From contig NZ_AJXT01000004.1 of NCBI RefSeq assembly GCF_000264295.1, positions 651,927 through 715,926 on the forward strand: a stretch of 64,000 bases of DNA. The letters are read 5' to 3'. Under the pieces are notes generated by a model. The model did no database searches, was not told where the DNA came from, and saw nothing but the letters and a program-made list of their open reading frames with translations. Origin of the DNA: Rhodanobacter spathiphylli B39. Its GTDB lineage: Bacteria > Pseudomonadota > Gammaproteobacteria > Xanthomonadales > Rhodanobacteraceae. Shown piece by piece: positions 28,499 to 37,390 of the stretch (position 1 is the first letter of the stretch; each line of letters begins with the position of its first letter). The position numbers and the translations under genes were made by a program.

Positions 28499-29260
28499 AT
28501 GACCATGAACGCGTTGCTGATCCTGATCGTGCTGGCCAGCACACTGGCGTGGCTGCGCTGGCGCCGCAGCAGTCGGGTGCTGTTCGGCCTGGCCGTGCTG
28601 CTGTTGCTGGCGACCGGTTGTGGACCGCTGCCGAGCTGGCTGCTGGCGCACCTGCAAGCGGAAGTCGCGACCGACGTGCCGATCGTCTGGGGCCAGCGCA
28701 ACGCCATCGTCTTGCTGGGCGCCGGCACGGTGCGCGCGGGTGATGCGGGAGCGGTCGAGGCCAGCCTGTTCGCCTATGGACGAATCAGCAAGGCGGCGAT
28801 GTCGTACCGCGCCTGCCGGCAGGCGCCACGCGATTGCAAGATCGAGGTCAGCGGCGGTGATGCGCGGGGACTGGGCCAGTCGGAGGCGGCGATCTATGCG
28901 CTGGACCTGCAACGGCTTGGCGTCGATCCCGCCGACGTGCTGCTGGAGCCGCGCAGCATGAACACCTGGCAGAACGCGCAATTCAGCGGCCCGTTGCTGA
29001 AGGCGTATGGCGCCGATCGCGTGCTGCTGGTTTCGTCCGGTTTCCACCTGCGTCGGGGCATGCTGTACTTCAGCCACTTCGGCATCCACGCCACGCCGGT
29101 GCGCGCCGACTACGTCAGCGGCGTCACCTCATGGGAGCCGTTGTCGTACAACTTCGCGATGGCCGACATGGCGCTGCACGAATACGCCGGCATCGCACGT
29201 TACCGCTGGTACAACGCGATGGGCTGGAACGTGGAGGCGACCAGGCCCGGCGCGTTGTAG
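28499..29260 (+). CDS. YdcF/ElyC family (DUF218) protein
   Basis: 253-residue protein with two N-terminal hydrophobic segments (about 4-20 and 25-42, the second with LLATGCG which could be a lipobox), then a DUF218 domain: AIVLLGAG near 70, SGGDARGLGQSEA, EPRSMNTWQNAQFS and VLLVSSGFHLRRGMLYF. Family members act in envelope polysaccharide or lipid carrier metabolism (ElyC) or have unknown roles. ATG 28499 (MTMNALL) is chosen although the frame is open 41 codons upstream. It is divergent from the hydrolase gene and convergent with the aldehyde dehydrogenase gene. Confidence 0.83.
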   Translation: MTMNALLILIVLASTLAWLRWRRSSRVLFGLAVLLLLATGCGPLPSWLLAHLQAEVATDVPIVWGQRNAIVLLGAGTVRAGDAGAVEASLFAYGRISKAAMSYRACRQAPRDCKIEVSGGDARGLGQSEAAIYALDLQRLGVDPADVLLEPRSMNTWQNAQFSGPLLKAYGADRVLLVSSGFHLRRGMLYFSHFGIHATPVRADYVSGVTSWEPLSYNFAMADMALHEYAGIARYRWYNAMGWNVEATRPGAL

Positions 29261-29270
29261 GAGCGCGCTG

Positions 29271-30704
29271 CTACGCGGACTCGCGCATGACCATCAGGCG
29301 GAGCTCGGTCATGTCCTCGATCGCGTAGCGGATGCCTTCGCGGCCCAGGCCGGAAAGCTTGATGCCGCCATACGGCATGTTGTCCACCCGGAAGCTGGGG
29401 ATGTCGTTGACCACCACGCCACCCTGTTCCAGCTCGTTCCACGCACGCATCGCGTGGTCCAGGCTGTCGGTGAAGATGCCGGCCTGCAGGCCGTAGTCGG
29501 AGTCGTTGACCATCGCGATCGCCTCGTCGAACTTCCGGTACGGGGCGAGCAGGGCGAACGGGCCGAAAGCTTCCTGCCGACTGGCCTTGGCATCTTTCGG
29601 AACGCCTTCCATCAGGGTGGCGTCGAGCATGTTGCCGTTGCGCTTGCCGCCGCAAAGGACCTTGCCGCCGGCTTTCTTCGCTTCGAGAATCCAGCCGTGC
29701 AGGCGCTCGGCGGCGGCCTCGTCGATCATGGGGCCGAGGAAAACGTTCTTGTCCTTCGGGTCGCCGGCCTTGAGTTTCCTGGTGGCGGCGACCAGCTTGC
29801 GCTTCAGCGCATCGTAGATGTCGGCGTGGGCGTAGATGCGCTGCACGCCGATGCAGCTCTGGCCGGACTGGTAGAACGCGCCGAACACCAGGCGCTCGAC
29901 CACCTTGTCCAGCTTCGGGCCCTGGTCGGCGTCGACGATGCACGCGGCATTGCCGCCCAGTTCCAGCACCACCTTCTTGCGCCCGGCGCGGGCCTTGAGG
30001 TCCCAGCCGATCTGGCCACCGGTGAACGAGAGCAGCTTGAAGCGTTCGTCCTCGACCAGCGGCGTGGCGTGCGCGCCATCCAGGGTGAGGATCGAGAACG
30101 CGCCCTTCGGCAGGTCGGTCTCGGCCAGCACTTCGCCGATGATCAGCGCGCCGATCGGGGTCTTCTCCGCCGGCTTGAGCACGAACGGACAGCCGGCGGC
30201 GATCGCCGGCGCCACCTTGTGCGCCACCAGGTTCAGCGGAAAGTTGAACGGCGTGATGAACGACACCGGCCCCAGCGGCACCCGCCTGGTGTAACCGTGA
30301 TAGCCGTCCAGACGGCTGGCCAGTTCCAGGTTGATGGTCTCGCCGTTGATCCGCACGGCTTCCTCGGCGGCGATGCGGAACGTCTCGATCAGCCGGGTGA
30401 CTTCGCCGGCGGCATCCCTGATCGGCTTGCCCGCCTCGATGCACAAGGCCTCGGCCAGTTCGTCGCGGCGTTCGCTGAAACGCGCGACGCAGTGCTGCAA
30501 CACCGCCTGCCGCGCCCACGGCTTGAACTCGCGCATCGGCCTGGCCGCCTTCACCGCGGCGGCGATCGCCTTCCCGGTGGCCTTCACATCCGGCACGGCG
30601 ACGCGGGTGGCCAGCTTGCCGCTGTACTTGTCGCGCACGTCCAGCATCGTCTTCGATGTCTGCGGCCGGTTGGCGAGGTAGTAGGGGTAGGTCTTGTTCA
30701 ACAT
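29271..30704 (-). CDS. NAD(P)-dependent aldehyde dehydrogenase family protein
   Basis: 477-residue aldehyde dehydrogenase. Cofactor strand FITPFNFPLN and KPAEKTP, FTGG loop, catalytic Glu in LELGGN and catalytic Cys in QSGQSCIGVQR are all present; EAFGPFA and PYGGIKLSGLGREG complete the family. It oxidises an aldehyde to an acid using NAD(P); the closest kin appear to be glyceraldehyde-3-phosphate (non-phosphorylating) or succinate-semialdehyde-like enzymes, not separable by eye. ATG 30704 (MLNKTYPYY) is chosen over an upstream ATG because the family begins there. It is downstream of the HAD remnant and ends against the YdcF-like gene. Confidence 0.92.
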   Translation of the reverse strand: MLNKTYPYYLANRPQTSKTMLDVRDKYSGKLATRVAVPDVKATGKAIAAAVKAARPMREFKPWARQAVLQHCVARFSERRDELAEALCIEAGKPIRDAAGEVTRLIETFRIAAEEAVRINGETINLELASRLDGYHGYTRRVPLGPVSFITPFNFPLNLVAHKVAPAIAAGCPFVLKPAEKTPIGALIIGEVLAETDLPKGAFSILTLDGAHATPLVEDERFKLLSFTGGQIGWDLKARAGRKKVVLELGGNAACIVDADQGPKLDKVVERLVFGAFYQSGQSCIGVQRIYAHADIYDALKRKLVAATRKLKAGDPKDKNVFLGPMIDEAAAERLHGWILEAKKAGGKVLCGGKRNGNMLDATLMEGVPKDAKASRQEAFGPFALLAPYRKFDEAIAMVNDSDYGLQAGIFTDSLDHAMRAWNELEQGGVVVNDIPSFRVDNMPYGGIKLSGLGREGIRYAIEDMTELRLMVMRESA

Positions 30705-30753
30705 GGGCGCTTGCCGGCGGTTGCGATCCGGCAAGCATAGGACGCGGCGGTGT

Positions 30754-30870
30754 TCAGGGCTCGTGAGCCGTCGCGGGGTGTTCGGCGGGCCGGTTGTACA
30801 CGCTGACGAAGAACGGGAAGGAATCGGCAGGCGTGCCGTCCAGGTCGACGATGGTCAGGTCGTATGGCAT
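30754..30870 (-). pseudogene. Remnant of a HAD-superfamily phosphatase (N-terminus only)
   Basis: A 38-codon open frame (ATG 30870, TGA 30754) reads MPYDLTIVDLDGTPADSF, which is motif I (DLDGTLADS) of a HAD phosphatase with Leu changed to Pro, followed by PFFVSVYNR and then an unrelated tail and stop. The rest of the enzyme is missing; the aldehyde dehydrogenase begins 50 bp downstream. No Shine-Dalgarno is obvious. This looks like the stub left by a deletion, since full-length proteins of this type exist in Xanthomonads. Confidence 0.6.
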
Positions 30871-30927
30871 GGAAAAGAATCCGGGCGGCGTGCCGATCGA
30901 TGCACGCCGCCCCTGAGGGCGGAACGC

Positions 30928-31077
30928 TCAGCCGTCCGCTTCGCCGCAGCGGCAGGGCTGGCCGGTGGCGCAACCGCAGCCGCAAACGGATGGGGTGGCG
31001 GCGGCCTGGCAGCCGCAGGCGCAGGTGGCGCCGGCACAGTCGGAACAGCGGCAGGCGAAGGTATCGGTGGTGTTCAT
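30928..31077 (-). CDS. Cysteine-rich metallothionein-like mini-protein (49 aa)
   Basis: 49-residue protein with 11 cysteines and no histidine: Cys at 9, 11, 14, 19, 21, 23, 32, 34, 36, 42 and 44, many as CxC pairs, in a Gly/Ala/Thr background. Such a composition indicates a metal-cluster or metallothionein-type peptide, possibly binding Cu(I), Zn or Cd; it has no signal peptide, so it is cytosolic. GAGGAA sits about 7 nt before the ATG, which supports translation. It is transcribed away from the AraC family gene across 133 bp. A CCGCCC/GGGCGG hairpin follows (30907-30922). It is not a clear match to the Pseudomonas PmtA/BmtA type. Confidence 0.72.
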   Translation of the reverse strand: MNTTDTFACRCSDCAGATCACGCQAAATPSVCGCGCATGQPCRCGEADG

Positions 31078-31210
31078 GGACGTTTCCTCGTTGGGATTGA
31101 TGAAGGGTACGGAGGCTCGCTCCGTGTGGCCATTCTGGATGCCACCCCCTACCAGGGGCTTGAACCAAGGGGCTAACCTTCGCAAGCCCTGTCCCACCGC
31201 GGAGAGCCTG

Positions 31211-32011
31211 ATGCCCCGACCCACGTCCGCCGCCGAACCTCGCCGCGCCGTCGTCGGTATCGGCCGCGTGGCGATGTGGAAAGGCGGCAGCGTGTGGATC
31301 GGGCGCGACACCGGCCAGGCGCAGCCGCACAGCCACCACGCCATCCAGATTGCGCTGGCCGCCACGCCGTCGTTCCGCATCCGTGATGCGTCGACCGAGG
31401 CATGGCAGCAAACCCTGGCGGCCATCGTGATGCCGGATCGGCCGCATCTGTTCGATGGCTGCGGCCACACGGTGGCTATGGTGTTCGTCGAGCCGGAGAC
31501 GCTGGCGGGTCGCGAACTGGTCGCACGCCACCGGCAGCACGACGTGAGCCTGTTGCACGATGAAGGCCTGTCGGCCCGCACCGCGGCTTTGCATGCGGTG
31601 TTCGAGGCGCGCGGGACGGAGGCGGCACTGGTAGACGCGGCGCAACACATCGTGGCGCACCTGGCGGCCAGACCCGTCGGGGCGCAAGCCGTCGACGTAC
31701 GGATCGCAAAGGTGCTGGAACACATCCGCGCACGCCCCGACGCGGAACTGGGGCTGGCTCAGGCGGCTGCCCTGGTGCACCTGTCGCCGAGCCGGTTCCG
31801 GCACCTGTTCGTGGCGCAGAGCGGGATTTCGTTTCGCGCGTACCTGCTGTGGGCACGTGTTGGGCTGGCCGTGGCCCGGGGCATGGCTGGCCATTCGTGG
31901 ACGGAAGCGGCCCAGCAAGCCGGCTTTGCCGACTCGGCGCATCTCAGTCGTACCTGTCGACGCATGTTCGGCATCGCGCCGACGATGCTTGTGCGCGAGG
32001 AGCAGGCCTGA
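31211..32011 (+). CDS. AraC family transcriptional regulator
   Basis: 266-residue regulator with an N-terminal cupin-like part (HSHHAIQIALAATPSF) and a C-terminal AraC-type double helix-turn-helix: LGLAQAAALVHLSPSRFRHLF and WTEAAQQAGFADSAHLSRTCRRMFG. The ATG at 31211 (MPRPTSAAEP) has GGAGAG about 6 nt upstream; the frame stays open further upstream but that region is the divergent promoter. It is divergent from the Cys-rich mini-protein and may control it. Two AGGGGCT copies (31154-31160 and 31168-31174) in the gap are possible binding half-sites. Confidence 0.85.
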   Translation: MPRPTSAAEPRRAVVGIGRVAMWKGGSVWIGRDTGQAQPHSHHAIQIALAATPSFRIRDASTEAWQQTLAAIVMPDRPHLFDGCGHTVAMVFVEPETLAGRELVARHRQHDVSLLHDEGLSARTAALHAVFEARGTEAALVDAAQHIVAHLAARPVGAQAVDVRIAKVLEHIRARPDAELGLAQAAALVHLSPSRFRHLFVAQSGISFRAYLLWARVGLAVARGMAGHSWTEAAQQAGFADSAHLSRTCRRMFGIAPTMLVREEQA

Positions 32012-32098
32012 CAGGGCCGCCAGGGCTGGACGGACGTCGAATGCGAAGAAGTCCAGAAAGGGACCTTGCAGCCGGTTTGGTCAAACGTGTCCGGGTGA

Positions 32099-33388
32099 TC
32101 AGTACCTGCAGGTTGCGCCGAGCTGGACGTAGGTGCGCGAGCCGAAGCCTGCCTCGCGAAGGAGCTGGCCCGCGGCAAGGTGCTCGACATCGAAGTTGAG
32201 GGAGAGGCGCGTAGACGGTGACCAGCTGCCGGACAGTCGCATCAGGTTTCCGATGTGGTGGCCGGCAACGCCTTGGGTGCCCGCGTAGGCGCGCATGCCG
32301 CCCGCGTAGGCTGCATCGGTGGCGTCGAGACGTCGCGCGTGGCTGTACTCGAACGACAGCGTGGTGGTTGCCGAGGGCGACAGCATGATGCCGGGGGAGA
32401 TCAGCAACAGGTTGCTGAGGCCGAGGAACTGGCTTTCCCCGAGGTAGTTGGAGCTCGCGTACAGCGGATGGAAATTGCGCAGGCTGCTCCCATCGCCCAA
32501 GCCGCCACCGGAAGCGAGGTCGAGGTGGGAAGTCAACATCGGCTTCCAGCCCGATTCGGACAGCGTCAGGCTTTGCACGGCAAACACGCCCCATGCGTCG
32601 ATGCTGCGGTCGGCAAGCGAATGCCCGCCCTGACGCGCCGCCGTCCAGTCCCAATGGAACGCGCCCATGCTCCCGCGCAGGCGCAGCCCGAGGGTGTCGC
32701 GTCGGTCGGTGCCGACCTCACCACCAAGGCGGAAGGCGGGGAGCTCGGTATGCAGCCAGAATGGATCGAGATGGACGTCAGGGTTGTTGCCCCGGGACAC
32801 GATGAAGCTGCCGTTGATGCCGCGCAGGATGGTGTCCGGCTGGACGCCTTCGTCGAAGCCTCCGCGTGCCAGACGTGTTGCGCGCAGTTCGAAGGCACCG
32901 ACGCGATATCGCAATGCCTGCGCTTACAGGCGCACGCCGTTCCAGCTGCGATGCAGGTTGGGGCCGTCACTGATGCTGATCAACTGCCGTGGACCATCGG
33001 CGAATTCCTGACGGCCGAGTAGCGCACCCAAGAGCGTCGTGCCGGTGGTTTGGCGCACATCGGCGATGAGTTGCTGGAGGGAGATGCGGTTCTGAAGGTT
33101 CGCTGCCGCTGCTCCGCGGTCGCGGTCGACCTGGCCGGTGCCGAGCTCGCCATGAAAGCGCAGCTGCGGTGTCAGGTGCAGGTCGGCGCCGACGATGCCG
33201 CGGAACTGGTCTTGCCGCATGTCGTTGCCGGAAATCAGGCGGCTGTTGTCCGTGGCGACGTAGCGATAGCGTGCCTCGGCATGGAAGGTGAGCATGGATG
33301 CGTTGCCGGCCGCGCTGGCGAACGCGGGCAGCATCGCGGGGATGGCCACGCAGGCGAAGAGCGACAGGTTCCTGGGAACAGCTTGCAT
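32099..33388 (-). pseudogene. Alginate-export family outer membrane protein, interrupted by in-frame TAA
   Basis: Reads as one 429-codon beta-barrel gene if the stop is bridged. The first part (ATG 33388, signal peptide ending ASA near residue 26, FHAEARYRYVATDNSR) ends at TAA 32924-32926 after SWNGVRL; translation continues in the same frame with AQALRYRVGAFELRATRLAR through to a natural aromatic C-terminus (LGATCRY). No frameshift is needed, so a sense codon, perhaps Tyr TAC/TAT, became TAA. The content fits the alginate_export (AlgE-like) porin family, which lets small or polymeric sugars cross the outer membrane. It lies 8 bp downstream of the MFS gene and would be co-transcribed with it. 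Confidence 0.8.
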
Positions 33389-33396
33389 CGCCGGAG

Positions 33397-34821
33397 TCAG
33401 CGTGTACGGGGCAGCGAACGGACGGCCACGCGCGTCCGCGGCACGACGACCGCCGCCAGTGCGATGGCGATCAGCAGAGTCGCCAGCAGGAACACGGCAC
33501 GGGTGCCGGAGACGACCGCCGCGACATTGGCGGCGGCGATGGCCGACGTTCCGGCGGCGTGCATGAACACGGCGCCCATCAACGATGCGCCGGTGACCAG
33601 GCCCAGGTTGCGCGAGAGGTTGAGCAGTCCCGACACGACGCCGCGCTTGCCCGGAGCCGTACTGGTCACGACGGCGGTGTTGTTGGCGGCCTGGAAGGTG
33701 GCGAAACCGCTGGTCAGGATGACCAGGGCAATGATGTAACCTTGCGCGCCGCCACCGGGAGTCATGTGCGAGAGCAGGAACGCGCCCGCCGCCATTGTCA
33801 GCAGGCCGGCGACGGTCATGCGCGTCGCGCCGAAGCGGTCGACCGCCTTGCCCGCGGGTATGCCGACCAGCGCCGCGACGAGCGGCCCCATCGACATCAC
33901 CAGCCCGATTCGGGTCGCATCCAGATGCAGGGCGCCGGAGAGATAGAAGGGGCCGACCACGAGGGTCGTCATCGCCACCGTCGTCGCCAGCCCGCTGGCG
34001 ATGAATCCGCTGCCGACCACGTGCTCGCGGAACAGCGCGGGTTGCACCAGCGGCGAGCGTGCCTTCGATTCGACGACCAGGAAGACCAGCCCGAGGACGG
34101 CAGCAGCACCGGCCAAGGCCAGATTGATCTTGCCGAAATGCCCGTGCCCGAGGGTCATGGCGAGGGAATAGCCCGCGAGCGCGGAGGCCAGCAGCAGCGA
34201 CCCCGGCAGGTCGAATCCCGTGGGCGTGCCAGTTGCGCGGTCGCGCGGAAGATAGCGCCAGGCCAGCGATGCAGCCAGCATGCCCAGGGGCAGGTTGATG
34301 AGGAAAATCGCCTGCCAGCCGAAGCTCCCGATCAGCACGCCACCGAGCGAAGGGCCAAGCGCGGTGCCGATGGCCGACGTCGTGCCCAGCAATCCCATGG
34401 CGCGTCCCGCGCGCTCCCGCGGCACGGACTCGCCGACCAGCGCCATGGTCAGTGCCATCATCACGGCCGCGCCAGAGCCTTGGCCGGCGCGCGCGACGAT
34501 CAGCGCCGACAACGAGGGCGCGGCGGCGCAGGCCAGCGAAGCCACGGTGAAGGTTGCGATTCCGAGGAGCATGAGCTGGCGCCGTCCGAACAGGTCGCCC
34601 AGCCCCCCGGCCGACACGACCAGCGTCGTGACTGCCAGCAGGTAGGCCAGCACGACCCATTGCACGGACTGGAAGGACGCGTCGAATGCGTCGACGAAAG
34701 TCGGCAGCCCGACGTTGGCGATGCTGGTACCGAGCGAGGACAGCAACATGGTCAGGGCGAGGCAGGCGAGCGCGCCGGACAGGATCGGGGAGGCGGCGGG
34801 CGGGGATGGCTGAGCGTTCAT
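33397..34821 (-). CDS. MFS transporter of the DHA2 (EmrB/QacA-like) type
   Basis: 474-residue inner membrane exporter with about 14 hydrophobic helices; features include the N-terminal SIANVGLPTF, motif A-like LGDLFGRRQL, the GLGTTSAIGTALGPSLGG-type motif C region, and WQAIFLINLPLG. DHA2 proteins use the proton gradient to expel drugs or other amphiphiles; the solute is unknown. It is divergent from the LysR gene across 111 bp with a 9-bp inverted repeat, and followed by the broken outer membrane protein gene. It is likely under control of that LysR protein (inference from position). Confidence 0.9.
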   Translation of the reverse strand: MNAQPSPPAASPILSGALACLALTMLLSSLGTSIANVGLPTFVDAFDASFQSVQWVVLAYLLAVTTLVVSAGGLGDLFGRRQLMLLGIATFTVASLACAAAPSLSALIVARAGQGSGAAVMMALTMALVGESVPRERAGRAMGLLGTTSAIGTALGPSLGGVLIGSFGWQAIFLINLPLGMLAASLAWRYLPRDRATGTPTGFDLPGSLLLASALAGYSLAMTLGHGHFGKINLALAGAAAVLGLVFLVVESKARSPLVQPALFREHVVGSGFIASGLATTVAMTTLVVGPFYLSGALHLDATRIGLVMSMGPLVAALVGIPAGKAVDRFGATRMTVAGLLTMAAGAFLLSHMTPGGGAQGYIIALVILTSGFATFQAANNTAVVTSTAPGKRGVVSGLLNLSRNLGLVTGASLMGAVFMHAAGTSAIAAANVAAVVSGTRAVFLLATLLIAIALAAVVVPRTRVAVRSLPRTR

Positions 34822-34860
34822 GGGGTGGAAGCGTGAGCCCCGCAGAAACAGGGCGGAAGA

Positions 34861-34908
34861 CGCAGCAATCGAAAATGATCAGTGCATGAAACGCCATGTA
34901 TTGCTGCG
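34861..34908. promoter_or_regulatory. Inverted repeat between the divergent MFS and LysR genes
   Basis: CGCAGCAAT (34861-34869) and ATTGCTGCG (34900-34908) are perfect complements 30 nt apart, inside the 111-bp divergent gap; the region between is the only AT-rich part. It fits a LysR control site, with the regulator autoregulating and controlling the exporter. Confidence 0.45.
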
Positions 34909-34932
34909 CCCAATCGTGCTATTTCTGGCGCC

Positions 34933-35829
34933 ATGGACAACGTCGACCTCAACCTGCTTGCCACCCTCGACGTGCTGCTCGACGAGGGCAGCGTCGTGGG
35001 TGCGGCGAAGCGCCTGCAGCTGAGCGCTTCGGCCATGAGCCGGGCGCTGGCCCGCCTGCGGGAAGCGACGGGTGATCCACTGCTGGTACGCGCAGGGCGC
35101 GGCCTGGTGCCCACGCCGCGCGCGCTGGAACTGCGCGGGCGCGTTCGTCAGGTGGTCATTGATGCGGAGGCGGTCCTTCGTCCCGCGCTGAAGCTGGATC
35201 TGCAATCCTTGACCCGGACCTTCGCGATCCGCAGCACCGAAGGCTTCACGGAAACCTTCGGCCCGGAACTGATCGCCCGCGTTTCGGCCGAAGCACCCCT
35301 GGTCCAGCTCTCGTTCCTTGCCAAGCAGGACAAGGACAGCGCGCCCCTGCGCGATGGCAGGGTCGATCTCGAAACCGGCGTGATCGCCCAGGCCATGGGG
35401 CCGGAGATCCGGGCATTGGGCCTGTTCCGCGATCGTTTCGTGGGCGTCGTGCGTCGCGGCCACCGGCTGTCGAAAGGGAGGATGACGCCAGAACGTTACG
35501 CGGCAGCACGACACGTGGTCGTTGAGCGACGCGGCTTGCGGGCGGCGATGGTCGACGACGTGCTGGAACGGAAGGGGCTGGCCCGCCATGTGGTGGCGAC
35601 GGTCGGCGGCTTCGGGCCGGCGATCGCGCTGGCGCGGAACTCGGACATCGTCGCGACAGTGCCGGAGAAACATACCGCGGGCCTGTGCGAGGGCATGCAC
35701 CGATTCAAGCTGCCCGTGGCTGTCGACGATTTCACCATCTCGCTGTTCTGGCATCCAAGGCTGGATGCCGACCCGGCGCATCGCTGGCTGCGTTCCCTCG
35801 TGCGGGACGTCTGCAGGAGTGCTGGTTGA
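34933..35829 (+). CDS. LysR family transcriptional regulator
   Basis: 298-residue regulator. N-terminal helix-turn-helix: DLNLLATLDVLLDEGSVVGAA...SASAMSRALARLREATGDPLLVRAGRG; effector domain from about residue 90, with a DxxTxxxxH-like WHPRLDADPAHRWLRS end typical of the NodD/PcpR-like branch. ATG 34933 (MDNVDLNLL) is preferred because the family begins there; the frame is open 17 codons upstream. It is divergent from the MFS exporter gene, its probable target. Confidence 0.9.
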   Translation: MDNVDLNLLATLDVLLDEGSVVGAAKRLQLSASAMSRALARLREATGDPLLVRAGRGLVPTPRALELRGRVRQVVIDAEAVLRPALKLDLQSLTRTFAIRSTEGFTETFGPELIARVSAEAPLVQLSFLAKQDKDSAPLRDGRVDLETGVIAQAMGPEIRALGLFRDRFVGVVRRGHRLSKGRMTPERYAAARHVVVERRGLRAAMVDDVLERKGLARHVVATVGGFGPAIALARNSDIVATVPEKHTAGLCEGMHRFKLPVAVDDFTISLFWHPRLDADPAHRWLRSLVRDVCRSAG

Positions 35830-35921
35830 AGATTGCAGTGCGCCGTATCGCCCGGTGATTCGAATCTCCGCCGAGGCGCGGTCGCGCTACCGAGGTCGGC
35901 CCGCAGCCGAACCATAGACCT

Positions 35922-37292
35922 CTACTTGTCCGGCGTCACCGCCACAGTCTCATCCACCCGTAGCCCCAGCTCCCCATCCGCCAGTCGCGCGCGCAGCGGC
36001 GTGCCGGGCGCGACGTTCTTCGCCGAGCGCAGCACGTTGCCGTCGGCGTCGAACACGATCGCGTAGCCGCGTTCCAGCGTGGCCAGCGGACTGATCGCGT
36101 GCAGGGCGTGGCCGGCGTGGCGCAGGGCGGTTCGCCGCCGTTCGAGGATTTGCGCGATGGCGCGGCGCAGGCGCTGATCCTGTTCGGCGAGTCGGCGTGC
36201 CAGCAGCGGCAGGCGGACGCCGGGATGTCGCGCCAGCAGTCGGGCCTGCAATCGTTCCAGCCGGGTGCCGCGTTGCTGGCCCTGTTCGCGCAGCGCCACC
36301 AGCAGGCGGTGGCGCAGGTGATGCAGGCGTTCCCGGTCGCGCGCCAGGCGCGCCTGCGGACGCTGGGCCTGCAGTCGCGCGAACAGGTGATCGACGCGTT
36401 GCGAGAGTGCCTGCAGCCGGCGTTGCTGCAGGGTCGCCACGCGCTGCCGCAACTGCCGTAGGTGACGGCCAACAGCCACCGCATCGGGCACCAGCAGTTC
36501 GGCGGCAGCCGAGGGCGTGGGCGCGCGCAGGTCGGCGACGAAGTCGGCGATGCTGAAATCGATCTCGTGGCCCACGGCGCTCACCACCGGCACCGCGCTG
36601 GCGTGGATCGCCCGCGCCACCGCCTCGTCGTTGAACGCCCACAGGTCTTCCAGCGAACCACCGCCGCGGGTCAGCAGGAGTACGTCATGGCGTGCGCTGT
36701 CCGATGCCTTGCGCAGCATGTTGACGATTGCCGGCGGCGCCTCGCGACCCTGCACCGGCACCGGCAGGATCTCGACATCGGCCAGTGGCCAGCGCCGCGC
36801 CAGCACGCTGAGCACGTCGCGGATCGCCGCTCCGGTAGCCGAGGTGATCACGCCGATGCGGCGGGCGTGGACGGGCAGGGGGCGCTTGCGCGCGGGGTCG
36901 AACAGGCCTTCGGCGTCGAGCCGCGCCTTGAGCTGCTCGAACTCGCGCTGCAGGGCGCCTTCGCCAGCCGGCTCCATGTACTCGGCGACCAGCTGGAACT
37001 CGCCGCGCGGTTCATACAGGCCGACTTTCGCGCGCAGCAGCACCTGCATGCCGTCGGCCGGACGGAAGCGCAGGGTGGACGCCTTCATCTTGAACATCGC
37101 GCAGCGCACCTGGGCGCCGCTGTCCTTCAGGGTGAAGTAGAGATGCCCCGACGCGGGCTTGGCCACGTTGGACAGTTCACCCTCGATCCACACCTGCGGC
37201 AGCGCGTCGCCCAGCAGGTCGCGCACCAGCCGGTTGAGTGAGCTGGGGGTGAGGATATGGCGTGTCTCGGTGTGGTCGTACGGCGCTGACAT
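35922..37292 (-). CDS. xseA: Exodeoxyribonuclease VII large subunit
   Basis: 456-residue XseA, which with small subunit XseB degrades single-stranded DNA from both ends. It has an N-terminal OB fold (TPSSLNRLVRDLLGDALPQVWIEGELSN, GHLYFTLKD), the central catalytic domain with ITSATGAAIRDVL, LTRGGGSLEDLWAFNDE and SAVGHEIDF, and a coiled-coil Arg/Gln-rich C-terminal half. Length matches the family. xseB is not next to it, so the subunits are encoded apart. Runs convergently with the LysR gene; the PLD-like gene lies upstream on the same strand, 98 bp away. Confidence 0.96.
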   Translation of the reverse strand: MSAPYDHTETRHILTPSSLNRLVRDLLGDALPQVWIEGELSNVAKPASGHLYFTLKDSGAQVRCAMFKMKASTLRFRPADGMQVLLRAKVGLYEPRGEFQLVAEYMEPAGEGALQREFEQLKARLDAEGLFDPARKRPLPVHARRIGVITSATGAAIRDVLSVLARRWPLADVEILPVPVQGREAPPAIVNMLRKASDSARHDVLLLTRGGGSLEDLWAFNDEAVARAIHASAVPVVSAVGHEIDFSIADFVADLRAPTPSAAAELLVPDAVAVGRHLRQLRQRVATLQQRRLQALSQRVDHLFARLQAQRPQARLARDRERLHHLRHRLLVALREQGQQRGTRLERLQARLLARHPGVRLPLLARRLAEQDQRLRRAIAQILERRRTALRHAGHALHAISPLATLERGYAIVFDADGNVLRSAKNVAPGTPLRARLADGELGLRVDETVAVTPDK

Positions 37293-37390
37293 AAGGGCGC
37301 GAGCCTAGCACGATGCGCCGTACGAAGTTGTTGGAAAACATCTGCTTGACGCGGTAAGCGCAGGAACAGCATCAAGACTGCCGCGGTACC

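Noticed and set aside
32099..32914. Separate gene starting from TTG 32914 for the porin C-terminus
   Set aside because: It lacks signal peptide and is in frame with the N-terminal part across a single stop.
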